From positions 2,215,001-2,279,000 of the forward strand of contig CP126195.1 in NCBI GenBank assembly GCA_030272155.1: a DNA stretch of 64,000 nucleotides, given 5' to 3'. The first letter of the stretch is position 1; every line of letters starts with the position of its first letter. The DNA comes from Tetradesmus obliquus. Its lineage: Eukaryota; Chlorophyta; Chlorophyceae; Sphaeropleales; Scenedesmaceae. The position numbers were made by a program, and so were the translations under genes. This document shows positions 30,137 to 41,172 of the stretch, in pieces. The notes under the pieces were generated by a model. The model was not told the origin of the DNA. It saw only the letters and a list, made by a program, of their open reading frames with translations, and made no database searches.

Positions 30137-30727
30137 TCAGCCGTTGGGCCAGAAGGAGGAAGCCACCTTCACACCAGACAGGCGAATCGCCAGCACGATG
30201 GTCAGCCCTACTATGATACAGCAGATGTCGCCGAATAGCGAATCACCCATCACATTATCCAGCAAGCTCCACACGCCCCTCCAGTAGATGATGACGCCTG
30301 TCACTGCAGTCACTGTCACAGCCACACTCTGCAGGTCTGCCTCCAGCTTCTGCTCAAACTCCCGCAGCACATCCTTAGGCACCTCTGCCTGTTGGTGCGA
30401 CTGCTCATCGAAGCTGCCAGTGCTGCTGGCGCTGCCGCTGCTTGCAGGAAGGGTTGCAGCTACCGCGGACAGCTGCTGCTGGTCTGCAGGGAAGCCAGCA
30501 GCTGCTGCTGCATCAGCTCCTGCAGGCGCCTGACGGCGTGCAGGCGCTGCTGGTGGTGCTGTAGCTGTGCCAGTGTCAAAGGACTGCGCGACCTGGCTCC
30601 TGCTCGGGCCCCTACTGCTGTTGTAAGGTCTAGGCAAGAGCTGGGGCTGAGCTGGTATGGGTCGTCTGGCTCTGACGCAGCGGGCTGGTAGCAAGGGGTT
30701 TGTGTGTAAAGGGAGACCACCCACCAT
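30137..30727 (-). CDS. Small two-helix membrane protein, probably plastid
   Basis: One intronless frame of 196 residues from the ATG at 30727 to a TGA. The N-terminal 110 residues are basic, Ala/Pro/Ser/Gln-rich and acid-poor, as in an algal transit peptide (start MVGGLPLHTNPLLPARC). A charged helix follows (PKDVLREFEQKLEADLQ), then two hydrophobic stretches, VAVTVTAVTGVIIYW and DICCIIVGLTIVLAI, separated by RGVWSLLDNVMGDSLFG, and the tail RLSGVKVASSFWPNG. This looks like a conserved green-lineage organelle membrane protein, but I cannot name the family. It is divergent from the tRNA methyltransferase gene (398 bp between starts). Confidence 0.72.
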   Translation of the reverse strand: MVGGLPLHTNPLLPARCVRARRPIPAQPQLLPRPYNSSRGPSRSQVAQSFDTGTATAPPAAPARRQAPAGADAAAAAGFPADQQQLSAVAATLPASSGSASSTGSFDEQSHQQAEVPKDVLREFEQKLEADLQSVAVTVTAVTGVIIYWRGVWSLLDNVMGDSLFGDICCIIVGLTIVLAIRLSGVKVASSFWPNG

Positions 30728-31124
30728 CCCAAGACGGTTCGTCTGTATCAGCGAGTGCGTGTAGAGGGAAGCGAGTAGTGTGGTTGGCAGGGTTGGTGAT
30801 GTGGCAGGTCCCGATTGGTCATCAAAAAAACTTCAAAAACATGACCCTACCAGAAAGTTAGTCAGGCTGCTGGCATATGGCAGGGTCTTTACCTGGCTGG
30901 CGTGTTAGAAGCTCCACAGACGCAGTTGTCATGTGCAAATAGCTCGCGGTCGGAACTGCTGCAACGGCTGTGCTTGACGACTTTGATTCGGGCGTTTTGG
31001 GTTCGTTGAAAAGCTAGTACTGAGATCGCTGGACCTGCATCTCTTGCCTTCTGCTGCTCCTAGACTGCTGCTGCTGCAAATCCAATTGCACTGACACAAA
31101 CTTTTCCTAGAGGCTGCTCACCTA
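30728..31124. promoter_or_regulatory. Divergent intergenic region (membrane protein / TRMB)
   Basis: A 397-bp gap between opposite start codons; presumably a shared promoter region. No specific element is certain. Confidence 0.5.
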
Positions 31125-34111
31125 ATGAAAGGCCTACTGAGCGGCCGCTTGCAGCCTGCCAGCCGTTGCTGTGCTGGCAGCAGGCATCTGGCGGCAGCAG
31201 CAGCAGCTGCAGCAGCCGCTGCAGCACGGCATGCGCAGCGTGGCAGCAGCCGCCTGATGTGCAGCAGCTCCACCTCAAGCAGTGCAACCGCGGCGAAGCA
31301 GCCGGTGAAGGCAGGCAAGGTGGCTCAGCTGCATTGCAACTATCTCAGGACACTCCTACAGCTCATGGTGGCCCCTGGCTGACACCGTGCTGCATCTTCT
31401 TGCTGCGCTACATGCCGCGTGCTGACTGTACCTTGCAGCAAACAACCAATCTAGCTGACAGCGAAGGCTCTCCATTCCATGAGCTGGGGCTTGCGGAAGT
31501 CAATGAGGGGGTGAGCGGCACCACTGTGGTGTACCCTGCACAGCAAAGAGTAGCTGCCACACAGGCTGAGCATGCGCCAGCAGCAGCAGCTGCTGCTGCA
31601 GTTGCCAGCTCTCCACACAGCAGCACTATTGACAAAGAAAAGAAGCAGAATATAGTTGCATCCCAACAGGCGGTTATGGTTAGTTGATGTGTGTTGAAGG
31701 CAGGCAGCAGCGGTGGTGGTTGGCAGCAGCCTCTGACATGCACAGCATCGCTGCGGCACCCCTGTTGCATGCATGTGGTGCTGAGCCTCTCCACACAGTG
31801 ACTGCTGCAAGCCTTGTTGCATGTAGTAGTGCAGCAAACTCTGCTCAGCTCAGCTCGCAGCTCAATGCCTTTTATGTTCGCACATGCCTTGATCAGAGCG
31901 GCAACATACCCTCCGCCGCCTTTCGCATATTGCAATGGCGTTGCATCTGCAAAACCCGCAGATGGGCCGCGTGCGTGTGCGGCAGCACGTCAACCCGCTA
32001 GCCAGCCAGTACCAGCAGCCCACCATCATTCAAGACTGGGCGGCTGTGTATGCTGACCCCAGCCTGCCACTGTTTGTGGACATGGGCTGCGGGCCGGGCC
32101 GCTTCCTGCTGCTGCTCGCGCGGCGGCGGCAGCAGCAGCAGCAGCAGCAGCAGCGCATGAACTACCTTGGCCTGGAGATACGGCAGCCGGTGAGTAGTGG
32201 GAGCTGCAGTAGGCAAGGTGCTGGATGAGGCCAGCAGGAGCTGCAGCACCAGCAGTGCTGGCCTTAGGTATGGACGAAGCATGCACGCAGGTGCATGTTG
32301 CACATCGTTGTAGTGGCCGTGATGTATTTCTCGACAACTGCCCGTTCACTCTGCCCCTGCAGCTTGTCCATCGCGCCAACAAGTGGGCAAAACAGCTGTG
32401 CCTGTCTCAGCAACATGCACCATGCGTTCACCACAGTATACCAAACATGCTGCTCATGCCTTCGTTTGCTGTGCAATTGCCCATGTTGCAGCTGATTGAG
32501 CGTGCCAGCAAGTGGGCTGAGGAGCTGGGCGTGTCATCCAATGTGCATTACCAGCCGCACTGTCGCGCATACTCACCCTGCATTGCACCTTGCTTTGGAA
32601 GCTACTAACAAGACAGCGGAGCCGGCAAGCCAATATACTGCTGTTCTAACAACAGCTGAACATTTCCACTCCAAACGGTGGCACCTCGGCCGATGGACTG
32701 CTTACCCGCTTACCCGCTTCTTCTGTTTTGCAGCTTGTGGAGCGCGCCAACAAGTGGGCGGAAGAGCTGGGCGTGTCATCCAATGTGCATTACGAGTGGA
32801 CCAACGTCAGCGTGTCACTGGCAGCACTACTGGCAGCCTACCCCGGCCCGGTCAGCACCTTGGCGGCGCAATTCCCAGACCCACACTTCAAAAAGAGGCA
32901 CAAGAAGCGGCGCATGGTGCAGGCAAGCGTGGTGGCGGCTGCACGGGAGCTGCTGGTGCCCGGCGGTGAGAGTGGGAGGAAGTTGGTGGGCGGTTTTTAG
33001 GGTGGGTTTGGGTTATTTTGAGTAGTTGGATTTGTGTGTGTGATGAATGTGTTCATATGTTGGTTGTCGCTGCTGATTGGCGGCCTACCCAGGCCCAGTT
33101 AGCACGCTGACGGCGCAGTTCCCTGACCCACATTTTAAGAAAAGGCACAAGAAGCGCCGCATGGTGCAGGCGAGCGTGGTGGCGGCTGCACGGGAGCTGC
33201 TGGTGCCTGGCGGTGAGGCGCTGGCTGGCAGGGCTTTGTGCCGCTCTTCGGCGTTCTTTGCTTCGGGTGTACAGCATGCTCGGTGGTGCCTTGTGTGTGT
33301 GAGTGTTGTTGGCGGCAGATAAACAACGGGGTGGCTGGTACGCTGCTGCAGAGGATGAGCACATCTGTTGCCCGACCCAACTGTGGGGGCAAAACACACA
33401 TACCAAAAACTTTGATACTGATGCAGCAGCAACCACCCTAGCTTCACCTCATTTAAATCTGTGTTTGAACGTGCGTGCTGTGCCTGGAGTGTTCGGGCAC
33501 TGGCACAGATGCTGCTGCGTGTCACATCAACAACTTCATCAACTACCCTCAAGCTCTGACTTTTATCAAACGCCCTCAAGCCCTGACAGAGTACAATATG
33601 CGGACACTGCTGTGCGGCTGCTGCTGCTGCTGCTGCCCCTGCAGGCCAAGTCTTCCTGCAGTCCGATGTTTACAACGCAGCGGTGTCGATGCGCGACGAG
33701 TTTGAGCAGTATGCGGGCGACGTGCTGCAGCTGTCACCCCTGCACTCCCCTGCCAGCACCTTCCAGTGGACCCCGCAGCAGGAGGCAGCAGCAGCAGCGG
33801 CTTCGAAGCAGCCCTCAGACGTAGCACGCCGCCAGCAGCAGCAGCAGCAGCATGGGGACAGCTCTCAGGAGGATTCAGCTAGTGAAGCAACATTCAGCAG
33901 CAGCAGCAGCAGCGAGCAGCACGACAGCAGTGATAATGTGGCAGCTGAACTTGATAGTGAGCTGCTCAGTAGTAGTGAGGAGCAGTTTGTGTCCAGCTGG
34001 GCAGCTGGGGGGTGGCTGGTGGACAATCCGCTGGGGGTGCCTACAGAGCGGGAGCATTATGTGACGGCGCAGGGTGGCAAGGTGTTCAGGGTGCTGCTGG
34101 TGAAGCAGTAG
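31125..34111 (+). CDS. tRNA (guanine-N7)-methyltransferase, TrmB family
   Basis: Makes m7G at position 46 of tRNA with S-adenosylmethionine. Four exons, all phases closing: 31125-31319, 31962-32189, 32734-32965, 33645-34111; 373 residues. An Ala/Ser-rich leader (1-55) suggests organelle targeting. VRQHVNPLASQYQQP and the SAM loop FVDMGCGPGRFLLLL (103-117) are followed by an inserted polyglutamine run (about 8 Gln). Then NYLGLEIRQP, LVERANKWAEELG, and the TrmB signature AQFPDPHFKKRHKKRR (186-201). The C-terminus is extended by a Ser/Gln/Glu-rich tail before the final EREHYVTAQGGKVFRVLLVKQ, of which the last segment matches the family end. Three extra partial copies of exon 3 sequence lie in introns 2 and 3. 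Whether any replaces exon 3 in the mRNA cannot be told here. Confidence 0.92.
32363..32400 (+). repeat. Echo a of TRMB exon 3 start (with acceptor)
   Basis: Follows CCCCTGCAG and encodes LVHRANKWAKQL, against LVERANKWAEEL in the exon at 32734. Homology then fades. Confidence 0.8.
32492..32551 (+). repeat. Echo b of TRMB exon 3 start (with acceptor)
   Basis: Follows CATGTTGCAG and encodes LIERASKWAEELGVSSNVHY, nearly the same as exon 3 (20 residues), then diverges exactly where exon 3 continues EWTN. Confidence 0.85.
33078..33217 (+). repeat. Echo d of TRMB exon 3 end (with donor)
   Basis: Homologous to 32831-32970, the last 135 bases of exon 3 plus the GTGAG donor. About 16 differences are synonymous and one is Ala to Thr in STL(A/T)AQFPDP. 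No AG acceptor directly precedes it. Confidence 0.88.
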
Positions 34112-35193
34112 AGCTAGCTGCTGCTGTAGTGGCAAGGTGTAGGCTATGCTATCTAGCTAGCTAGCTAGCTAGCTTGTCACCCTGGGCCCAAGGGGTGAAG
34201 GTGCAACAATCTTTCACTGGTTTTACAGATGGTGGTGTGGCAACCTCTGCACTGCTTAAGGCACTGCCTTACGGCCCTGAGGGCTGCAAGGACCTGAGGA
34301 CAGCTGAATCCTAATGCGTGCTGTAAGCATTGAGGAAAGCTGCCTGGCGCCAGACTGCCGGCAGTCTCGTGAGGCAATCTACAAAACAGCTTTGCACACG
34401 TGTGTGCACAGCCGTGAAGGATGCACCACGTGGTGAGACAGTCACTGTCTGTGTAACGGTTACACTGCATCTGCTGCATGGCACCCGAGCTGCCCACCAG
34501 CTACCAGGCCATAAGCCGCAAGATGCATGACGGCCTTGCTGAACTGTGCATGATACTGATACACCTCCTGTGCGTCAGCGCTCCCATGCATGTTGATCCT
34601 TGGTGCCTGCTGTGAGGCGCAGGCTGGCAAGGCATCAACCGTGGCGCCTTCAAGGTTCAGCGCCACATTGCGCAACGGCATGCCGAGTTCCCGATACCTT
34701 TGTGCACATGACACATGCACGATATCACACAACACCACGCAAAATGCGCGTGCCTAGTGTTGCTGCTGTGCAGTAGCAGTTGCTGCCCAGCAGACCTGCC
34801 AGCCTGAGGTGCAGGCAGAGCAACATCTGCCTCAACCGCGCTGCACATGGCTCGAAAAGCACGGCGCTGGGCCACATGGGATGGGCATACATGCTCCATG
34901 CCACCACCGCGCAATAGCGACCGTCGGCACCACATGAATAGGTAACAGTGCGGGCAATGCCCCCCTGTGACTGTTGACTCTGACGTAGAACACCAATCGT
35001 GCACTGCACCGCAAGTTGCATGACCCAGCGAGACTAAACCAGCACACGCATAACTACGGCGAAGTCCATTTCAGGTGTTGCCGTACATCAGTGGCCTGGT
35101 GACACATAAGCCTGCATTACATGTATACTGCAGAACTGCAATGCTGTGTTGCCACGGCGCGCAGCGCATCACCTGCCGCTCTTTCTCTGCACC
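34112..35193. other. Convergent intergenic region, no gene seen
   Basis: Contains the 3' flanks of TRMB and the zinc-finger gene. A short CTAG tetranucleotide array is at 34153-34174. Nothing else recognised. Confidence 0.55.
34153..34174. repeat. (CTAG)n tetranucleotide repeat
   Basis: About five and a half perfect CTAG units just 3' of TRMB. Confidence 0.9.
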
Positions 35194-38100
35194 TTATCTG
35201 CTGCTTCTGCTGCTGCTGCTACTCGGCACTTCCGCCACCACTGCTGCCTCATTACCAAACGGCCGCCGGCTGCTGCTGCTGCTGGCACTGCTGCTGTTGC
35301 TGCTGCTGAGTGCCATCATGGCCTGCACTGCCTGTGGGGAGTAGCGCTGCTGCAGCTGCTGCAGCACCTGCTGCTCTGCTGCTGTGCCCTGAGCCTGCAG
35401 CACACACCAAGAAAGGTTTTTTTCCAATGTTATGAGCACAGCAAGCATGTGTGTTTGCAGAGAGCGGGAGGCAGCACAGTCAGGACGAACAACAACAAGC
35501 GATGCACGTGACGATAACAATCGGCTTGGCGGCAAGTCACCTGTTACACATGAGCATGGTAGACGCAACCAACTCCGTTGTCTTGGCTACCGCACATCTG
35601 GACATGCATGCATGCAGCCATGTGACTATGCCTTGTCCTGACTACCATGCATCAGCACATGCATGCATGCAGCCATGTGACTAATCACTTGCAGAGGTCT
35701 TCAACGCTGCCACTGCCATTTAAAAGTGGCAGCATCGAAGGCTTCTGCAAGTGATCAGAAGCGACTGAAAACACTAGGTGGCATGAGCTTGCTGCTGCTG
35801 CTGCTGCTGGCCCCACCTGCTTGAGCCGCTTCACGTCTGCCAGCAGCGCTGCTGCCCTTGCCGGGCCGCTGCTGCTGGGCAGCCAGCCGTCCTTGCTGCT
35901 CAGCAGCGGGTGGCCACCAGCCAGCACCTGTGAATACGCAGAATACAATAACATCAGCAGCAAAAACTAACTGCCAGCTGAGCGCCTGGTAGATAAGTTC
36001 AACAATCGAGCGGCCAGCCGTCCTTGCTGCTCAGCAGCGGGTGGCCACCAGCCGGCGCCTGTGAACACAGTGAGCACAGTACACACAGCGATGGCAGCAT
36101 GCCAAGTCGGCGGCTGGCTACGTAGACACAACCTGCCAGGGTGGCAAGCACTCGCTGGACCGCCCTCCTGCTGTGATCAGGCTCGAAAATCGCATGCCAA
36201 AGTCATGCAAGCTGTCTAAACCCTGACTTTACATCCGCTGCAACCAAAACCGCAACCTACTGCTTGTAACGAGAACCCAAACCCTGAACCCCTCACCTGC
36301 CCTCCCTCCCCGCTGTCTGTGTCCAGGGCCAGCCCCCTCATGCCAAAGTCGTCCAGCCAGTTGGGGTCCTCAGGGAGGTCCTTGCCACCAACAAACATGG
36401 CAGCCCTGCAAGCAGATTTGACACAGCACATAAGGGTGCAAGCATAAACATGCTTGTTACATGTGTCAAGCAAAGGCATATGCAAAGTGTAATGCAAGGC
36501 CACCACCAGAAGAATAGGATGCCTAGCACATGTGAGTTAAAAAACACAACCAAGGAACATACGTAATAGATGACAAGCCGTGCATCTATCAACAGTGGCG
36601 CAGGGATTAAGCATAGCATGCAGCGAGCCATTGTCCGCGTGGCTGGATGTCGGCATTATGAATGCGCAGCTCACCTGGCGCCCTTGCGCACAGCGCGCCG
36701 CTTGGCGCCCTTGCCCGCCTCAGGCCCGGGCGGGCCATCCAGCTGCGCTGCCAGCTCATTCTGCAGCACCGTCACCGCGGGGTCCTGCGGGGAAAGCAAG
36801 CACATACCAGCAGCAACGCCGATTGTTGCGGATGCAGCAGCGTTGGTTCTGCAGCAACTCTGTTCACGTGCAGGGGAGGGCAAGCCCACAGCAATGCAGA
36901 TGGCTCAGCCATGCATATGAAGCAGCAGCGCAAATGAGGCAGTGGTCAGCCGAGCACATCCACTCTGCTCGAGCCGTCTCATTGAATCAGGGGCTTGCCA
37001 AAGCTCACGGTGCATAGTTGAATCCCCAGTGCATTAGCCTTGGGCCTGCCCCCTTGCCCTCGCCTGCTGCGGTACTCCAGGAAGTGCTGCGGCTCAGCGC
37101 CCGCATCATGTAGTGTGAACCATTGTGCCTGCACTCTGTGGCTGAACCCTGAACCAAAACCCTGTACCAACAGAATGCTCCCAACCCCTGTGCCTGAACC
37201 CTGGCCCTCACCTGCTGCGGGTACTCCAGGAAGTGCTGCGGCTCAGCGCCCGCCAGCTCACGAGGCTGCGTAGCATACCTGCAGGCACACGGCACAACGA
37301 AACATAACAATGTTCAACATGATGAGCTTTATGTATAGTGGCAAGGCTGAGTGATGTGGTGAGCACACTGCTGCAGGTTGGAAACTTCATTTCGACCAGC
37401 ATAATATCAATATTACACCATTCTCTGATGCTGCCGCCCCACCTGCTCATGCGGCCCAGCACGCGCTGCCAGGTGGGCAGCTCACACACACACAGAACAT
37501 AACAGCACTTCAACATGCAGCGCTGATTGCTGCTGCTGCTGCTGCTGCTGTTACCACATCCTGCTCACCTTCTCATGCGGCCCAGCAAGTGCTTCCAGGC
37601 TCAGCCACATGTAGAGATCTACAAACCCCGGCCAAAACCAAGACCACAAGCATCATATCTTAACATTCCATCAAGCGCCCACCTGCTCATGCGTCCCAGC
37701 ACGGGCTGCATGGTGGGCAGCGCACACACACAACATGCCAGCACTCCATTATGCAGCGCTCACTGCTGGTGCTGCTGCTACTGTCGGCCAAATCTGCCCC
37801 ACCTGCTCATGCGTCCCAGCACGCGCTGCCAGGTGGGCAGCTCCAGCCTGAACATGGACCCCACGTTGGGGAACAGGCTCAGCCGGTACGGCGTGCCGCA
37901 GCAGGACGGACACGGCACCGTGCCTGACCCAGCAGCAGCAGCAGCAGCAGCACAAGGAGCGCAGCATGTGCGTGTGAGCCGCAACGGGGAGTGTCAGGTG
38001 AGAGCCATCTGGCAGCCAGAGTACTGCCGGCTAATGAGGCGCAGTGAGTGCAGATGTACAACACACGCTGCATGGGCAATGGTGACTGCCGCTGAACCAA

Positions 38101-40762
38101 TAATACGCTCTCGACGTGCCGCATGCTGCTGTAATGCTGATGTTTAAAGCTGATGACTCGTGCATGCCTGCATCCATATACTATCAGCTGTGCATCTTTC
38201 CCCTGCTGTTCAACACACACACCTGCGGTCGGCTCCAGCATGTATGGCTTGCGGGTGTTGGTGAGTGCCGCCTCCAGGTTGCGGCACAGCAGCGCCTCCA
38301 TGCGGATCTGGTGGTCGTGCTCCGTGAGCGGGCTCACAGGCAGCAGCAGCAGCTCCGGGAAGTTGTAGGGGTGCAGCTCAGGGGGCTGTGCGGCAGCAGC
38401 AGCAGTAGCAGCAGCAGTTGCTTGGTGAGCGGGCTCACCGGCAGCAGCAGCAGCAGCTCAGGAAAGTTATAGGGGTGCAGCTCCAGAATCTGTCTGGCAG
38501 CAGGGGCAAGGCAGGCCAGGTGTAAAAGGCGCTGCTGGAGCAATCACGGTACCGATGGGGTGCTCTGTCGACCACATTGTAGGGCAGTCTTGTCACGCCC
38601 TTGTGACATACAATACATTTTACTGTTGTATAAAACAATTACCAGCTCGTTCCTGTTGTGGCCCATCCCCCACAGGTTCCACAGGTTCTCCAGCGGCGTC
38701 TTCTTAACGGGGTCCACCACTTGGTAGGGCATCTTTGACACACCCTTGTAACATGCATGTAACAATGTAATGATGTCAAATAACACCCACCAGTTCGTTC
38801 CTATTGTGGCCCATGGCCCACAGGTTCTCCAGGGGCGTCTTTTTAACAGGGTCCACCACATTATAAGGCAGCAGGTCCAGCGTGTCGTAAGGGTGCCCGT
38901 GGAAGCGCGCCATCAGCGCCTGCATCATCTGCGGGTACCTGCGTTGTAACAACATTTGTAACAACATTTGTAACAAGTCGTGTGACAGCACAGGTGACGG
39001 CACATGTAACGCTATGACATGAGCATGCTGATGGCCGTGCGCGGAACCTGGGAATGTCCTCTCGCTGACTGCTGCTGCAGCACCAAAAGGAACAACGCCA
39101 TGCATCATATGCACTTCTGTTGATTTGGCCCAGATTATTAGTATTTGCAAGTTAGTATCTCACTTGCGCTTTATCCTGTCGTGCTGCGCCAGCGGCCCAG
39201 TTTCGTCAGCGCCTGGCGGTGGCGGCTCCTCCTGCTGCGTGTCCTCGTCCAGGTTGCCCTCGTGCAGCACATCCTCGTACCTGTTATATAACATGGAAGA
39301 TAACATGTCAGTAACATGGTGAGTAACAATTCATGTTGATGGTGGCCATGCCTGCCAGCCAGCATGGTACAGGTGTATTGCGCGCTGAGTTTCACACATA
39401 CTGCCAAAGGAAAGATAAGATAAGGCAGCCGCCCTGTTGCCAGATGCAACGCACTGGTGCGGAACATTTAGCACATTGCAGTGCATGCTGACGGTCTGCT
39501 CTGCCTAGCTGCTGCGGCAAAATGTAACAAAGCAACGCAAACAAAACTGCTCACCACTCGTTCATGAGCTCGCCGTAGGTCCTGTCGTAGTAGGCGAGCT
39601 TGCTCTCCCAGTTCTGCCACCTGCAGCGCAAGCAGCAGCAGCAGCAGCAGGCAGGGGCGATAAGCAATGCAACCAGGCAGGCAGCCGTTGCTGCTACCAA
39701 TGTTGTTCTCAGCACCTTCCTCATCGCAGGAAGGCGCATGCCGCCACCTTCGTCCATTAATTGCCCTCCCCTGCCCAACATATATAGTACTATTCACTTC
39801 TAGTAGCACTCACTTCTCCTCCCACTCCGACTCATGGTCCCAGTCACAGTAGCCGCCGCAGTGCCTGCAGTCCACAGGCTGCGCCTCACTCCCGCCCTGC
39901 TGCAGCAGCAGCTGCTGCCCCTTGCGCCCATCTAGCCGCCCATCTAGCCGCAGGCCTGCTGCTGCTGAGGCCCCCTGCTTGAGCTTGTAGCCCTGGCAGT
40001 GTGGGCAGGTGACTGAGCCGGCTCCGTTGCAGTGCTGGCACTTGTGCACAAACATGTTGGGGTAGGTGCGGGAGAAGTGATCTAGGAAGGTGAAGCCCTC
40101 CACCAGCTGTTTTGGTGTGTGTGGTTTTGGGGGCGTGGGGTTTATGTGTGGAGGGTGACACACAAAGGTGCAGCAGCAGCGGCAGAGGGAGGGCAGCAGC
40201 AGCAGCAGCAGCAGTAGTAGCGGCAGCGTCCGTTGGTGTGTAGCGAGGATGTGCAGAACTGCTGCTCTGGTGTGCTGGCGCAGCAATGCGCTGCTGCAGC
40301 CAGCATGGAAGCACGCACAGCAGAGGGTGGTGCCTGCAGTGGGCTGCTGCTGCTGCAATGGCCTCTGTGCCAATGCACACGGTTGGAATACACTACTACA
40401 GGTTGAGTTGTGTGAGCCGACTGAGCTGACTGCTGTATCTTGCTTGACTGACCACGCGAGGAATGACCTCGGGCGCTTGCAGGACTGCAGCTGTACTTGT
40501 TGCAACAGCCCTAGCTGGCCAAGCCAGCAGCAACGTGTTGACTGTCGCAAGCTATGTGGCATAGAGGCAGCTGCTATAGGCTGCAATGCGGCTGCTCCAC
40601 ATGATAGAGTGTCTGCACGAAGCTGCTCACAGCACATAGCAGCAGCACGGCACTCACCCAGATTGCCTTCTGCACCCACCAAATGAGCTCACGCTCAGGC
40701 AGGGCACGCATGAGATCCACGTACGGGTCTCCATCGTATTCTTTGCTTTGAAATTGCCCCAT
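35194..40762 (-). CDS. DnaJ-type zinc-finger protein of unknown function
   Basis: Twelve exons with all phases closing: 40762-40658, 40106-39814, 39620-39555, 39280-39164, 38938-38791, 38385-38223, 37923-37803, 37278-37212, 36784-36675, 36405-36297, 35927-35817, 35394-35194; 536 residues. Start MGQFQSKEYDGDPYVDLM, then RELIWWVQKAIW. A cysteine cluster like the DnaJ central domain follows, CQHCNGAGSVTCPHCQGYK (two CxxC pairs), plus CRHCGGYCDW and, much later, CPSCCGTPYRLSLFPN. Between them: YDRTYGELMNEWYEDVLHEG, LLPYNVVDPVKKTPLENLW, NFPELLLLPVSPLTEHDH, LEAALTNTRKPYMLEPT. The tail is Gln/Ser-rich. There is no J domain, so it is not a full DnaJ; thiol-dependent chaperone or assembly roles in an organelle are possible but only inference. 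It contains at least seven partial exon copies in its introns. Head to head with RPL35 (410 bp). Confidence 0.82.
36012..36058 (-). repeat. Echo of zinc-finger gene exon 11 start
   Basis: Copy of the exon 11 acceptor region and first 35-40 coding bases (compare 35881-35930), including TGTTCACAG before the homology. It diverges after GACGGCTGG. Confidence 0.85.
37063..37106 (-). repeat. Echo of zinc-finger gene exon 8 end
   Basis: Homologous to exon 8 GAEPQHFLEY plus donor, but one base is missing near the end and the donor is GCGAGG instead of GTGAGG. Confidence 0.8.
37440..37725 (-). repeat. Three echoes of zinc-finger gene exon 7 end
   Basis: Copies at 37440-37486, 37567-37604 and 37681-37725 resemble the last 40 bases of exon 7 (LPTWQRVLGRMSR) with their GTGGGG-type donors. 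The first is closest; the second is most decayed. All lie in intron 7. Confidence 0.82.
38421..38489 (-). repeat. Echo of zinc-finger gene exon 6 start
   Basis: Begins after CCAGACAG and encodes ILELHPYNFPELLLLLPVSP, against PPELHPYNFPELLLLPVSP in exon 6; most differences are synonymous. Read through, the second copy would be out of frame, so both cannot be used together. Confidence 0.82.
38562..38735 (-). repeat. Two echoes of zinc-finger gene exon 5 end
   Basis: 38643-38735 encodes MPYQVVDPVKKTPLENLW plus GMGHNRNEL followed by a GTAATT donor-like site, nearly the same as exon 5 (38791-38878) with a six-residue-level duplication at NLW. 38562-38592 keeps only LPYNVVD. Intron sequence next to them is also duplicated. 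Confidence 0.85.
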
Positions 40763-41172
40763 TGACTGCTGCTACGAGCTGCTGCTGAAGCTGCTGCTGC
40801 TGCACTGCCAGCACAGGTGGCAGATCAGGCTCCTGGTAATCGATCCGTGCTGTTTGCAGAGGCTAGCAAAGTACTTGAAGACTTGTAAAAACTAATGTGA
40901 TTGCTTCCACGTGCAATGGCTGACTGGGGGCACAGCTTCGGAAGTTTACGGCACAACGCCAAGGCAGAAGGTCGACAGCACGATGAAACATTACTGAAAT
41001 TGACAGCTAGTGACGTCTACCACGCTTTCTACATGCAGGGCTGGAGTTCACAAGGTTTCAGGTTTGGGGGTGGCGACTGAAGTGTTGCTGTCGTTTCCTT
41101 AAGCGATCCCTCTGCACCTGTCCCGCCCTCTTTCCCGGTGTTGTATTCGCATCTCAACACGAGTGGGATACG
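40763..41172. promoter_or_regulatory. Divergent intergenic region (zinc-finger gene / RPL35)
   Basis: A 410-bp interval between opposite start codons. Pyrimidine-rich stretches near 41095-41140 would suit a ribosomal-protein 5' leader. No TATA box is clear. Confidence 0.5.

Noticed and set aside
38421..38489. Using this copy as the real exon 6 start of the zinc-finger gene
   Set aside because: Reading from it into the rest of exon 6 is out of frame, whereas the acceptor at 38385 gives a continuous frame; it is therefore listed as an echo.
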